Below are positions 9,819 to 20,251 of a DNA stretch of 64,000 bases, one piece after another. Both the position numbers and the translations under genes were made by a program. This DNA is from Limosilactobacillus urinaemulieris (GTDB lineage Bacteria; Bacillota; Bacilli; Lactobacillales; Lactobacillaceae). The stretch spans positions 1 through 64,000 of the forward strand of contig NZ_JABUXR010000005.1 of NCBI RefSeq assembly GCF_014838745.1, read 5' to 3'. Position 1 is the stretch's first letter, and every line of letters starts with the position of its first letter. Below the pieces are notes generated by a model, which was not told the origin of the DNA, did no database searches, and saw only the letters and a list, made by a program, of their open reading frames with translations.

Positions 9819-10554
9819 AAGCAATGATTTTATTATTGGCCGTCATCCAGCAGTGATGGCATTGAAGTCCGATCAAGAAATTAATAAGGTTTTTATCCAA
9901 TCAGGCTTAAAGTCTGATGCAATTTCACAAATTATTAAATTAGCAAAGGAAAAGCGGTTAGTAATTTCAAATGTCCCAAAGACCAAACTTGATCAGATGA
10001 GTGATCACCAAAATCACCAGGGAGTAGCCTTGGCGGTTGCTGCATACCAATATGCAACGATTGATGACCTGTTTGAAAATGCTGCTAAACATGATGAAGA
10101 TCCATTTTTCCTGATCCTTGATGAATTAGAGGATCCGCATAACCTTGGCTCAATAATTCGGACAGCCGATGCAGCTGGAGTTCATGGAATTATTATTCCC
10201 CGGCGCCGCGCTGTTGGGTTAACCTCGGTTGTTGCTAAAACATCTACTGGAGCAATTGAACACGTTCCGGTTGCCCGAGTTACTAACCTGGTTCAAACAG
10301 CTCAAGAATTGAAGGACCGGGGAGTTTGGTTATTTGGAACCGATATGAAGGGAACCGATTACCGGCGCTGGAATGCAAAGGGAGCGGTAGCGTTAGTTAT
10401 CGGTAATGAAGGAAAGGGAATTTCCTCATTATTGAAGAAGAACTGTGATGAGATGCTTACTATTCCAATGATTGGTCACGTTCAAAGTCTTAATGCAAGT
10501 GTGGCGGCGAGTCTGTTAATCTACCAAGGATTTAATTCACGCCACCCACTATAG
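9808..10554 (+). CDS. rlmB: 23S rRNA (guanosine-2'-O-)-methyltransferase RlmB
   Basis: This is a SPOUT-fold methyltransferase of the TrmH/RlmB family, 248 residues, with an N-terminal substrate-binding domain and a C-terminal knot. The three family motifs are visible as [19 protein letters not shown] (near residue 110), [10 protein letters not shown] and [11 protein letters not shown]. Counterparts in E. coli modify G2251 of 23S rRNA. The ATG at 9808 has GGGAGA at 9795-9800 and lies inside the end of mrnC (11-base overlap). A TTG at 9787 is in frame but has no better signal. A bidirectional terminator follows. Confidence 0.94.
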   Translation: MKTESNDFIIGRHPAVMALKSDQEINKVFIQSGLKSDAISQIIKLAKEKRLVISNVPKTKLDQMSDHQNHQGVALAVAAYQYATIDDLFENAAKHDEDPFFLILDELEDPHNLGSIIRTADAAGVHGIIIPRRRAVGLTSVVAKTSTGAIEHVPVARVTNLVQTAQELKDRGVWLFGTDMKGTDYRRWNAKGAVALVIGNEGKGISSLLKKNCDEMLTIPMIGHVQSLNASVAASLLIYQGFNSRHPL

Positions 10555-10561
10555 AAAAATC

Positions 10562-10604
10562 AATCCTCCTTTCTGCTCTAAGCAAGCAGAAAGGAGGATT
10601 TAAT
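10562..10604. terminator. Bidirectional terminator between rlmB and the sortase gene
   Basis: Perfect 16-base arms lie at 10562-10577 and 10585-10600 around a 7-base loop, flanked by A-rich and T-rich sequence. The right arm touches the stop codon of the convergent sortase gene. Confidence 0.85.
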
Positions 10605-11304
10605 TATCAACAGCGTTAATTTGATATTTTTGTTGAATAGCGTTTTGGACATAATGATCTAATTTACTTACTGGTAATTTTTTAATAAGTTTAGCATTAA
10701 TGAGGATCCTCTTTTTATTATTGGAGGTACAAGTTATTAATGATATTGAATCGCTAGAGCCTTTAAATGGTTTTTCCACATCTGATGGTGAAATAACCTG
10801 GTTGCTTTCAATTTTATATTCTTTAGCAATTTTGAAGTCTGTAATTATAACTTTTCGTCCCGTTAAAGAATGGAAAGCTAAGGGAGTAAATAATGCTGAG
10901 CAGCTTTTGCTACCGAGATTATGGGCGCCAATAACTAAATGACTATTACTGTTTATATAATGCGGTTCAAGCATTCCCGCACCAAATGTATAAGTCCCGT
11001 TATCTGTATAATTAGCGAGTGGAACATTCATATTAAGTGAAGGAATTAAGATAGCACCAACGTATTCGGGAGAATCTCTAATTGAACTTACAATTATTGA
11101 ATTTAAACTAAGTAACTTTACGGATTCCCAATTACATTTTTTCGTTGCCTTAGGAAGTGGACTTTCCCTAACAATTTTAGGATTATGGTAATTGATGATT
11201 GCTGATTGAAACAACAGTGATAATTGTGGAAATAACAGCGGAATCGAGAAGACAGTCAAAAATATACTGATTATTATCAGGATAAGATATAGAATCTTTT
11301 TCAT
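10600..11304 (-). CDS. srtA: Class A sortase
   Basis: This membrane-anchored transpeptidase cleaves LPxTG-type signals and joins surface proteins to peptidoglycan. The 234 residues start with a signal-anchor segment (about 3-32). Catalytic residues are visible as His128 in LVIGAHNLG, Cys192 in LITCTSN and Arg199 in NKKRILINAKL. The length and spacing match class A. It is convergent with rlmB and lies 420 bases from a divergent adhesin carrying LPQTG, its likely substrate. Whether it is the housekeeping sortase or a locus-specific one cannot be decided here. Confidence 0.9.
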   Translation of the reverse strand: MKKILYLILIIISIFLTVFSIPLLFPQLSLLFQSAIINYHNPKIVRESPLPKATKKCNWESVKLLSLNSIIVSSIRDSPEYVGAILIPSLNMNVPLANYTDNGTYTFGAGMLEPHYINSNSHLVIGAHNLGSKSCSALFTPLAFHSLTGRKVIITDFKIAKEYKIESNQVISPSDVEKPFKGSSDSISLITCTSNNKKRILINAKLIKKLPVSKLDHYVQNAIQQKYQINAVDN

Positions 11305-11310
11305 AGGTGA

Positions 11311-11559
11311 TTACTTCTTATTCTCTAAGATTAGTTGACCAGCTTCGGTTAATGAAACAATTAGCAATGCATATCCTAGATTACGTAACCTAGCATCCAG
11401 ATTGTAATAGTGGTGTGTCTGAAATAATACCTTTTGCGAATTATTAGAAGTCTGATGACTGTCGATGATTCCATCATAAATAACGGTACTGAAATTTCCC
11501 AAAAAGGTCAGTATTATTAATAGTATTTCAAATCGCTTAATAATCTTATTCTTATTCAT
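11311..11559 (-). CDS. Small membrane protein of unknown function, upstream of sortase
   Basis: This 82-residue protein ends six bases before the sortase start on the same strand, so the two are almost certainly cotranscribed. It has a hydrophobic N-terminal segment (about 10-28) and a second one near 58-76 (NLGYALLIVSLTEAGQLIL), with a polar middle part, suggesting two membrane passes. I recognise no family. A 9-base inverted repeat (CACTTGATA/TATCAAGTG) lies just upstream at 11570-11605. Confidence 0.6.
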   Translation of the reverse strand: MNKNKIIKRFEILLIILTFLGNFSTVIYDGIIDSHQTSNNSQKVLFQTHHYYNLDARLRNLGYALLIVSLTEAGQLILENKK

Positions 11560-11569
11560 TGATTTTCAC

Positions 11570-11605
11570 CACTTGATAATTGATTTGTCTTAAATATATC
11601 AAGTG
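11570..11605. promoter_or_regulatory. Inverted repeat, possible operator
   Basis: CACTTGATA (11570-11578) and TATCAAGTG (11597-11605) are perfect inverted arms separated by 18 bases. They lie in the divergent region between the small membrane protein and the adhesin. It could be an operator or a weak hairpin. No binding protein is identified. Confidence 0.35.
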
Positions 11606-11701
11606 ACTGAATTAGACAATAGAAAATTAAGTGTAAATATCCGTTGGGTTTAGTAAATGCACAATTAGTGTAAAAAAATTAAGCTCCCTTACGACATGAG
11701 A

Positions 11702-11707
11702 TATAAT
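11702..11707 (+). promoter_or_regulatory. -10 box of the chimeric TetR/adhesin reading frame
   Basis: A perfect TATAAT lies 30 bases before the ATG at 11737, with only a weak -35 candidate (TTAAGC at 11679-11684, 17-base spacer). The promoter would originally have driven a regulator gene if the 5' chimera is a deletion product (inference). Confidence 0.5.
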
Positions 11708-11736
11708 ACTTTTTTGTAATGAAAGGGTTGGGAGAC

Positions 11737-14700
11737 ATGGATATTAGAACAATAACGACAAAGAGAAGAATTCAAGAAGGATTATTCAATCTTCTTAAAG
11801 TTAGAGAATTTACGAAATGCAATGTTAATGAGATTGTTGAGTATGCTGAAATTAGTAAAAGAACTTTTTATCCGCAATTTAATCACGGGACAACGTTAGA
11901 AATTCCGATGCCCGATCATTTTGTGTTAAATACAGATGCTACTAATAATGCGATTACTAACTTGAGAAAATCATATAATGCTTCTGTAACTCAGGATGGT
12001 AATGTCGTAAAGATTAATTTGCCACAATTGTCTAACGAACAGCTAAAAAATCTAAAGATTAGATATTCATCTTCTTTAGATTTTGAAATCATTGGTCAGT
12101 TTAAGATGGATGTCCCCAAGGGAGATACTCCGCTAGCAAGTAATGTTAATCCTAAAGTAACCCAAGAAACAGAAAACAATGATAGTGTAAGCGATACGGT
12201 TAATCCTGTGTCAGTGATAATTTTGGGGCAAGACCATGGACTAGATAAGGTTCCAGCGGGCGATATTTTTTCAGGCAACATCGGACCGGATGCTTATGAA
12301 TATGATCAAAATGGTGATCTTGATACCCAAAAGCCAGTAACGGCAATTGAAAATAAGACTAACCACGATCTAAATAAATACATCAATATTACTAATAATA
12401 GTCCTTATGATTTAACTGATGTTCAAGCAACGATCGATGTTCCTGATGGGATGGACATTAGTGGCTTATCTGTGAATGATACAAAACACAGTTTCTCTTA
12501 TACCTTTACTTTAGATGATGGTAGTAAGCAGACGGGGACATTTAATGCAGGTAGTTCATCAACGTTACTTAGTGCAACGGCTGGAAAGAAGATCAAAAAC
12601 GTTCAATTAGTATTTGATAAACTAATTGCCTTTGATTCAGTAAATAATTTTGGCTTAAACGGGGTTTGGGCTAAGAACTACCAAGATGACTCTGAAGTAA
12701 AAGCAGGTAATAACTTACACACTGAACTCCATTTAACTGCCAGTGGAATTGCATCACCAGGTGAGCCAGCCACTTTTACCCAAAATCAGAAAATTGTTGA
12801 AAAAATTCCGGTAAAGCCTGAAATTCACAACAATCAAATTAGTGCATCGGGATCCCAGACCAATAAGCAACCTGGAACCAAGAATGCTGGATCTATATAT
12901 TCCTATGCGAGCGATTTCTTAAATGATCCAGAAAAATTGACCTATTATGTGGTACTGCCAACTAATGCAGTCTTTAATAGTGCAGACTTACCTAAGAATG
13001 CAAAGGTATCTGAACTGAGAATTAATGGGCGGAATGTTGTTAAGATTGTGGGTGATTTTAGTCGGAAGGATCCAAGTACACAATGGAGAATCAACCTAGA
13101 TAATTCTAATTTAATTACTCATAATAACTTGAGTAGTAATTATCAGGTCTATGTAGTATTGCCTGATGGTGAAAGAAACAATGGCTATTCTGCACTAACA
13201 AATCCTGATAAGTTGCCTTTTGTAGAAAACTCTACTAATGCCTACCAGCTTGCTTGGGGTGATTGGAGTGTTATTGCCGCAACAGGTGTTTATCCAAAAA
13301 CTCAGGCCCAAGGTAACCAAAATAAAGATTTAACTATGCAAGGCCAATCTGATGATAAGGGTTCATCAGAAATGGTAATCTCTAACGTTTTAGTTAATTC
13401 TGAATCCAAGGCAGAACATGATGCAGTGATTATTGCTCATGTTCCTGGAACGGATGATAAGAAGTCTGAATTTGATTTTAAGTTGAAAGACGGGAATTCA
13501 GCTAAAGTAAAAAATATTACTACTAACCAAACCGTATCTCAGGGAGTACGAATTTATTATTCGACAGAAAATCTAGACTTAACTCAGCTTAATTCAGATG
13601 ACTCTGACCTGATGGCCCACTTTGTTAGTGCTGATCAAATAGACGACTGGTCAAATGTTAAGACCGTTATGGCCACGATTGATGAAATTCCAGGGGATAC
13701 AGTTTATGGCCTTAATCTTGATGGCTATGACCCTAATTTTGTTCATGATAACAATAAGACGGTATATGCTTCTTCTGTTGTATGGACAGATTTGCTAAAG
13801 CCAATTGTAATAGCTACTGGAAGTAAGGATTCTGCTTCAGTTACAATTACAGGTCAATCAACCGTGAACTTTAAGCTGCACTTTAATGATAATAGTCAGG
13901 CAGATATCGCTATTCCGGAATTAAGTCATACTTACCAAGATGGTAAAGATACAATGCAAAAGACTGACTTTATTAAAGCAACTAAGAATAGTGACTTTGA
14001 TGATTCCGTTAAGAATAAGAATTATGCTTTAATCCCTAAAGCAGTGATCGATGCAATTCCGGATGGATATGTATTAGATGTTGAATCTGGTGCTAACATT
14101 GAAAATTCAAATACTAAGTATCCAGACAATCGTGCAAATAATCCGGCCGAATTTGGCAAAACGGTAATGTATGATTTTGATGGTGATACGGTTGTTTATA
14201 ATTTGGTTAAAGCAGAGACTTTTACTAAGAAAATAATAGTTAAAAGAATTGTTAAATTTGAAGATATTGATAATCCTGGCGTACCACTTGAACCGGATGA
14301 TAATAAAGAATTAGATCCAGTTGAGATTTCAGGAACATATAACCCATTAACAGGGAAAGTATTAACCGTTAATGATCTTTCAAATAGTAGCGATAAGTTA
14401 ACTCTAATGAAATATAAATTTCCGAATGTATTAGATGATTTAATATATCAGAACGCTAATATCGGAACTGGCCAACTAGATCAAAATAATTGGGCAACAC
14501 TTGAAGTTCCAGGCTTAATATTAGCCGCTTATGTTAAAAATACTTTGAATAGTAATAACATTAGTTCAGATACCCCCGGTGAACTGTATGATATTGTTGG
14601 CAATAATGATGTTAAAAAAGTAGCTGATGGTAAAGTTGCCGAAAACACCTTTGAATTTGTTCAAACTATCGTCATTAAGTATGGACTTAACCATGCTAAT

Positions 14701-16356
14701 TTGGTTTTGATAGGTCAAGGATTAGGTAAACCAAATCAGATATTAGATTCATCGTCTGGTAAGAATAGTGATACAGATATCAAGTTTAAGTTAACTGATG
14801 CTGATTTGAAGCGTGATGGTTATAACTACAAGATTTACTATTCAAATCAGCAAAATTTAATGGCCCTTTCTCAATCCTATGAAAGTACAGAAGGTGAAGT
14901 TGTTCATTCATTGTCACAATCCTCTTTATTGAGTCATGTAAATGATGGAACTCTTTCAGCTTATGATACTTTAGCCGATGCCTTAAGGGCTAACGGAAAA
15001 TATGATTCAGTTACTGATGGAAATATTCCAGCAGAGTATTCTCAGAATTTCTTTGTAGTTTATACGCCAATTCAAGAAAGAAAACAAGAATTCTATATCT
15101 TGAGTGATAACGACCCATATAGAAGAGATCCCGTAACAAAGAAGTTTGCTTTGCCTGAAACGACAGAGGATGCTGATAAATCAGGCACCGATTACTTTAA
15201 GATACAAGGTGAGACAGGGAATGCTGTTTTACCGACTAAAACGAATGGTTCAGGCACATATAATGCTTTGTACAATAATGGAAGTACAGTTAACTATTCA
15301 GTTGGTCAATATGACTATGATGAAAACGGTAACCCAATTAAACACACGCCGTCTGTACCACAAGATGATTCTAACTCTTACCTAAGTCAATTGCCGGTGT
15401 ACCAACGTACAGGTTATCGTATTGATAAAGCAAGTTATGCGTACACCGATTCTCAAGGGAAGAAGCATGAACTTACATTTATTGCAGAATTGACGAAGAA
15501 TTATGATTCGAGTCAAGGATTATCAGGCTTTTATTATTCTAGTGATAGTATTTTACTGCCGATTCTTAATTATTTAGTCAGTGGCCCTTCACAATATGGT
15601 GGGGATAATAAACTTTATTTAACTCCAGAAGGGTATACAGCAGAAACGACACCATACAAAGTAAAAATTACTGGTGATGAAAATTGGAAAGTATCGACTG
15701 ATGAATCGGGACGTCAGTATATCAGTATTCCAGCTGATCAAACTTGGGTTTTTGATAATACTGAATATGATGCTAAAAAGATGCAGGATCCTAGTCCTCA
15801 AATATTGAACTTACACTACGCTCCTCTTCCATTGCCAGAGGATGGTAGTGGTGCGAAGGTACAAATTCACTATGTGGATGTAACTGGAGTAGACCACCTT
15901 AATCCAGAAGATGCAAATATTAGTTACAAGCTTGATCCTGCAACAAGTAAGTATGGCTTTTATATGGGTCAGGAATTAGAAACTGACGCCCAAGGAAATC
16001 CGCCATCGGTCTTTAACTTAGCTAATGTTGATCAAACCTTTGACAATACAAATAAAGATAATGACATTATCTCTAAATTAGCTAAAGAGGGATATGTTGT
16101 TGTTCAACGCGATAAGCAAACTCGTGGTAAGCATCAATTTGATGTTTTAGATAGTGATCAAGGTAATGGATCATACGACGGAAATGATGCGGGGATGAGA
16201 TATGCTGGATATTTATATGCAACATTGAATTACTATGTATTCCTTAAGAAGCAAGCCCAATATCCAGCAAACTATCAAGTCCTTGTAGAAGATGAAAATG
16301 GTACGGTAGAAAAAGAACCGTTAGTCAAGACGACAAAACTAGGTATTGGTGGTTAA
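11737..16356 (+). pseudogene. Chimeric frame: TetR-type HTH fused to mucus-binding adhesin, 5' part, ending at in-frame TAA
   Basis: Residues 1-50 (RTITTKRRIQEGLFNLL to ISKRTFYPQF) read as a TetR-family helix-turn-helix. From about residue 52 (nucleotide 11890) the sequence becomes an extracellular, Asn/Asp/Thr-rich adhesin with no signal peptide or YSIRK motif. Many beta-rich repeats follow, ending in a MucBP-like domain that begins KVQIHYVDVTG (15856). The frame stops at TAA 16354-16356, but coding sense continues in the same frame to 18558. As it stands the product could be neither exported nor anchored. Two starts compete, ATG 11719 and ATG 11737. The latter gives the usual TetR N-terminus. 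A deletion joining two genes is the simplest explanation. Confidence 0.8.
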
Positions 16357-18558
16357 GATGAAGATATTGCTACTAGTTTGTCTGATCCATCAGGTAAGAG
16401 TTCAGAAACCTTAGAGCAAAAATATCAAAGTATTATCAAGAATTTAGCTACAGAATTTCCAAACTATGATGTTGTTTTGAACAAAGCAGATGATAGTAAG
16501 TTAATGGCGACTGATAAGATCAACGGTAACTTTAGTGAAACTGAGCCTAAACTATTTACTATTTATGTTACTCACAAGCAGGGTAACGTAAATATCCACT
16601 ACATTGATGTTAATGGCAAGGAAGCTAATGGACACTTCACGCCTAATGATGGTACAGAAATTTCAGGTACTCAGCAAAATATTACTAAAAAGAATTATGG
16701 TGATAAATACAAGAATAAGCTTTGGGATTATGCTAAAGATAATTACGTTTTAGCTGAAGCTGCTCCTGATGCTGCCACGAGTGGAGTAATTTCTAAACCT
16801 ACTGAAGATGTTTATGTTTACTTGAAACATAAGGCAGTTGAGGTAACTCCAAAAACAACCGATGTACCAAAAGGTAAGGATGGTAAACCAGTTGTTGATC
16901 CGTCAACGTTAACAGTTACTGTTACTCGTGACGTATATTACAAGGCTAATTCCAAAGACGGCAAGGACTTACAAGGCAAGACAACCCAAACAGCTAAGTT
17001 TACTGGAAAAGTTTGGGTAGATGCCGTTACTGGGAAGAAAGTTGCTGATCACGAAACAATTACAGATAAAGATGGTCACCAAGTTGAAGCTGCTAAGGGT
17101 GATGAAGGCGATAGTGTCGCTATTAAATGGACTCCAGTAGCTCCAGCAAAGGACGATCAGGTAACTGTTAATAATGGCAATATTTCCTTAGATAAAATTG
17201 ATACTCCGAAAACAATCGGTGAAGGTAAGGAAGCTTGGCATTTAGCATCACAAAAGGATAACGGTGAACAAGCCCTAGATTCTGATTGGCAAGCTGCCCT
17301 GAAGAATGGAACAATTACTGGTAAAGACGGTCAATTTAAGGTTAAAGATGGCTACTTAATTTATAAACAAAAGGGTAGTTACAATATCTATTACCGTGAT
17401 GTGACTGATTTAGTAGCTAAAGGTCAAATAACTGACTTTAAGTCAACTGATGGTAATGATTTAGGTCATGGAGTTACCGATATTAATGGTATTGTGGGTG
17501 AAACACCCGATAGAACTGCCAATTTATGGAAGAACTACGCTGATGAAGGTTATGTTTTAGTTGAAAATCCAGCTGGTGATCAATTAGGTAAACAAAAATT
17601 GACCAAGGATGTACAGGACCAATACGTTTACTTAATGAGAATTGCTAATAAGCAGACCGAAACTAAGCAAGCTGAACGGACGATCCATTATGTTGGTGTT
17701 GAGAAGGATAATGACGATGTAACTCAAGGTCAAGTTCTACAAGACCCAACAACACAAAAGGTAATTTTAACTGGTACTTACTACACTGATCATGATGGCA
17801 AGCGGGTTAATGTAAAGACTGTTACTATCAATGGCCAGCCATATAATGTTGTGGTTGAACCAACTACTAATAATCCGGCTAAGGAAACATGGACGATTAA
17901 TGGCGAGCATTCTGGTATTACCGAAGATAATGGTAAATATGAGTTTGCTAAGGTAGATTCACCTGATACTATTGGTGAAGGGAAAGAGCAATGGCAACAT
18001 AAAGCTAGTTTAGATCAAGATACTGGTATTATTGTTGTTGATCCAAGTAGTGCTGACTGGCAAGATAAGCTTCCAGACGGTTACGTTGTTTATATGCAAC
18101 AGCCAAGTGGTCAGCCAACACAACCGACGCAGCCAACGCAGGTGACGCAACCAACGCAAGTTACCCAACCGACGCAAGTGACGCAGCCGACGCAGGTAAC
18201 ACAACCAACGCAAGTGACGCAGCCAACGCAAGTCACTCAGCCGACGCAGGTAACACAACCAACGCAAGTGACGCAGCCAACGCAAGCTACTCAACCGACG
18301 CAGGTGACGCAACCAACGCAGGTCACTCAGCCAACGCAGGTAACGCAGCCAACGCAAGTTACACAAACAACAGGTGACCAACCAAAAGTAGTTAATCAAG
18401 GACAAGCTTCTGGCTCACCGGTAATGGCTAATAAGCAAAAGAGTACTCAGTTACCACAAACTGGTAATGAAAATAGTCATGGCGCATTAGCATTAGGCAT
18501 CATGGGCTTACTCTCTGCGTTTGAACTTGGCAAAATTAGTCGGAAACGGCGTGATTAA
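16357..18558 (+). pseudogene. Mucus-binding adhesin, 3' part with LPQTG anchor
   Basis: This in-frame continuation after the TAA carries a MucBP domain (NVNIHYIDVNG, about 16590-16840), a Mub-like B2 repeat (about 16843-17370, with VTVTRDVYYK and TIGEGKEAWH), another MucBP-like domain (SYNIYYRDVTD), a second B2 repeat (AERTIHYVGVEKDND, TIGEGKEQWQH), a Pro/Thr/Gln hexapeptide stalk, and a sorting signal: LPQTG at 18451-18465, hydrophobic stretch and KRRD tail. The family binds mucus glycoproteins. The TTG at 16378 has no ribosome binding site, so independent translation is unlikely. Without the TAA, frame one and this part would make about 2,270 residues. Confidence 0.85.
18115..18366 (+). repeat. 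18-base tandem repeat coding for (PTQVTQ)n
   Basis: After two PTQ triplets (18115-18132), thirteen 18-base units (18133-18366) code for PTQVTQ, with one PTQATQ. Units differ mainly at third codon positions. The array forms a wall-spanning stalk before the LPQTG signal. Tandem units of this kind can change number by slippage or recombination. Confidence 0.92.
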
Positions 18559-18601
18559 TTTAATAGTGAGAAACTAATAATTATTTCTTTTAGACTATAA
18601 A

Positions 18602-18635
18602 AGACCTTCAGAGTTTAGCTCTGGAGGCCTTTTTT
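18602..18635 (+). terminator. Terminator of the adhesin gene
   Basis: AGACCTTCAGAG pairs with CTCTGGAGGCCT around a 5-base loop and is followed by TTTTTT. It lies between the convergent adhesin and glycosyltransferase genes and may act on both. Confidence 0.8.
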
Positions 18636-18653
18636 ACGAGAAAGGTTATTTGA

Positions 18654-19361
18654 TTACGCTTTTTTAAGAAAATCCTGCCACTTTTTAGCCACTTCATTGA
18701 GGGAAAATTTAGCAGCGGCATGTTGAGCATTTTGCGTGTACCGGTGAAATAATTTAGGATTAACTAGTAGTTGACGCAAACTTTGATAAAGGGCGTCGCA
18801 ATCATTAGCTGGAAGCAGTTTACCACTAATGTTATTATCAATGATCTCAGCAGGGCCGTAATTAATATCGTAACTAATTACTGGACAACCATGCCCCTGC
18901 GCTTCTAATAGTGCCATGGCAAATCCTTCATACTGACTTGTTAAAATTTCAGCTTGGGCGGTTTCATAGACGCGAGTAAGATCATGTTGATAACCACGGA
19001 AATGAATATAATGGTCAGCACCTTGATTATTAACAATCTTTTTAAGATCGTTCGCTGTTTGATAATTGTTCCAACCATCGGAATAGCCGTAGATATCTAA
19101 TTGTACTTTGGGAAAATCTTTATGGAGACGGATAATAACATTAATTAGCTGATCAAGTTGTTTAACCTTTGTAAGGCGGGCAACGGCAATGAAATGACCG
19201 ACCTGTCGTTGTGCATCTGGAATCCTTTTTTCAAGTTGCCCTTGATTAAGGAAGGTTACTGGAATATTGAAACTCATATTGGTATTGAAACGGTGACTGG
19301 CATCCATTGCTTCGCGTTTCGTTGATGAGATTAATCCGGTTAGTTGTCCTTGAGTTAGCAT
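18654..19361 (-). pseudogene. Glycosyltransferase (GtfA/TagE type), C-terminal part after frameshift
   Basis: The 235-residue fragment is the GT4-like C-terminal half of a retaining glycosyltransferase: HFIAVARLTKVKQLDQLI, then DIYGYSDG, HIHFRGYQHD-like region and the donor-site SQYEGFAMALLEAQGHGCPVISYDINYGPAEII. It overlaps the 5' part by a few bases in another frame. A single extra C in the C5 run (plus-strand G5 at 19371-19375) would join them as VYQPPISDMLTQGQL, giving a protein of about 500 residues, normal for GtfA/TagE-type enzymes. It is placed next to the adhesin, which suggests a glycosylation role (inference). Confidence 0.8.
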
Positions 19362-20149
19362 ATCACTAATGGGGGCTGGTAAACAGGTGAGATCTCACTG
19401 TTACTTTGTCCGTCCACGGTAAATGCGGAGTGAAAAACCTGGTAGCGTCGAGGAGAAGTATTCATTAACCGAAAAGCGGTTAGTGTAACGTCAGAACGAT
19501 CGTTAATTAGCAGTGCATCGGGATCGTTAGCAACTAACTGATCAAGAAAGTATGCGCGGAATTCGTCTTGGTTATCAAATTGTAGTTCTCGATTCTGATT
19601 AACCAATTGGATCAAAGTAAGGACGGGGACGTTTCCCTGACCACCACGATAATGATAAGTTATTTTGACCGCTCCTGATTGATCATAATATTGCCGACAA
19701 ACTAGTCGGGCGCGATCTTCAAAAAATTCGGTATAAGTTTTACAGCCACAATCATAGTAGTCACGTCGATCAGTAAACCCATACTGATCTAAATAATCGA
19801 CATAGTAAAGACGATTATTATCTTGATTTACTCTAATTCTGACTTTCCCATTGCGTTCAGCCTGGTTGCCTTTTACCTGATAGCCTGGAACATTTAAAAT
19901 TTGCTTAATAAGGGGTTGATCGAAGTTCGGATCCATATGATAAGGAAGTCGTTGATAAAACTGAAAAAGATTAATTACCCGTCCGCTAGTGCCTAATTTA
20001 TTCTCAGCATCGAGGTGAGCAAAATTATAATACATGGTTACAATTTTGGCTGGTTGATGAAGGTAATCAAAAATCTGTAGTCGTTTAACTTGAGCCAGTT
20101 CAATTGCTGAAGTTTTGATGTCTTCACGGCTAGTAATGAAGTAATTCAT
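19355..20149 (-). pseudogene. Glycosyltransferase (GtfA/TagE type), N-terminal part, frameshifted
   Basis: This 264-residue part has the beta-rich N-terminal region typical of accessory-Sec GtfA and poly(glycerol-phosphate) glucosyltransferases (long polar insert, LLINDRSDVTLTAFRL, then HSAFTVDGQSNSEISPVYQ), ending abruptly with PPLVIC and a stop. The next codons of the intact family continue in the frame one base away. The start ATG at 20149 follows AAAGGCATC. The break could be a pseudogene, a phase-variable slippage site, or a sequencing error in the homopolymer. Confidence 0.78.
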
Positions 20150-20186
20150 AATGATGCCTTTCGTTTTAGACTATTTTAACAAAAAA

Positions 20187-20244
20187 CTGGAAGTTAACTC
20201 TTAAATTCAGAATAGACATCCCGAATAATAAAGTTAACTTCCAG
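20187..20244 (-). terminator. Terminator of the bile salt hydrolase gene
   Basis: CTGGAAGTTAACT and AGTTAACTTCCAG are perfect arms separated by about 32 bases. On the minus strand the second arm is followed by TTTTTTG. The long loop is unusual but the T-run is clear. Confidence 0.7.
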
Positions 20245-20251
20245 TATTCAG

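Noticed and set aside
16378-16400. Independent start at TTG 16378 for the adhesin 3' part
   Set aside because: There is no ribosome binding site, and the upstream codons continue the same protein through the TAA.
18115-18366. Regular short repeats considered as a CRISPR array
   Set aside because: Units are contiguous, have no unique spacers and code for PTQVTQ in frame with the adhesin.
18010-18405. Long antisense open frame rich in Arg, Leu and Trp opposite the adhesin stalk
   Set aside because: It is a by-product of the 18-base tandem repeat, has no ribosome binding site, and its composition mirrors the repeat.
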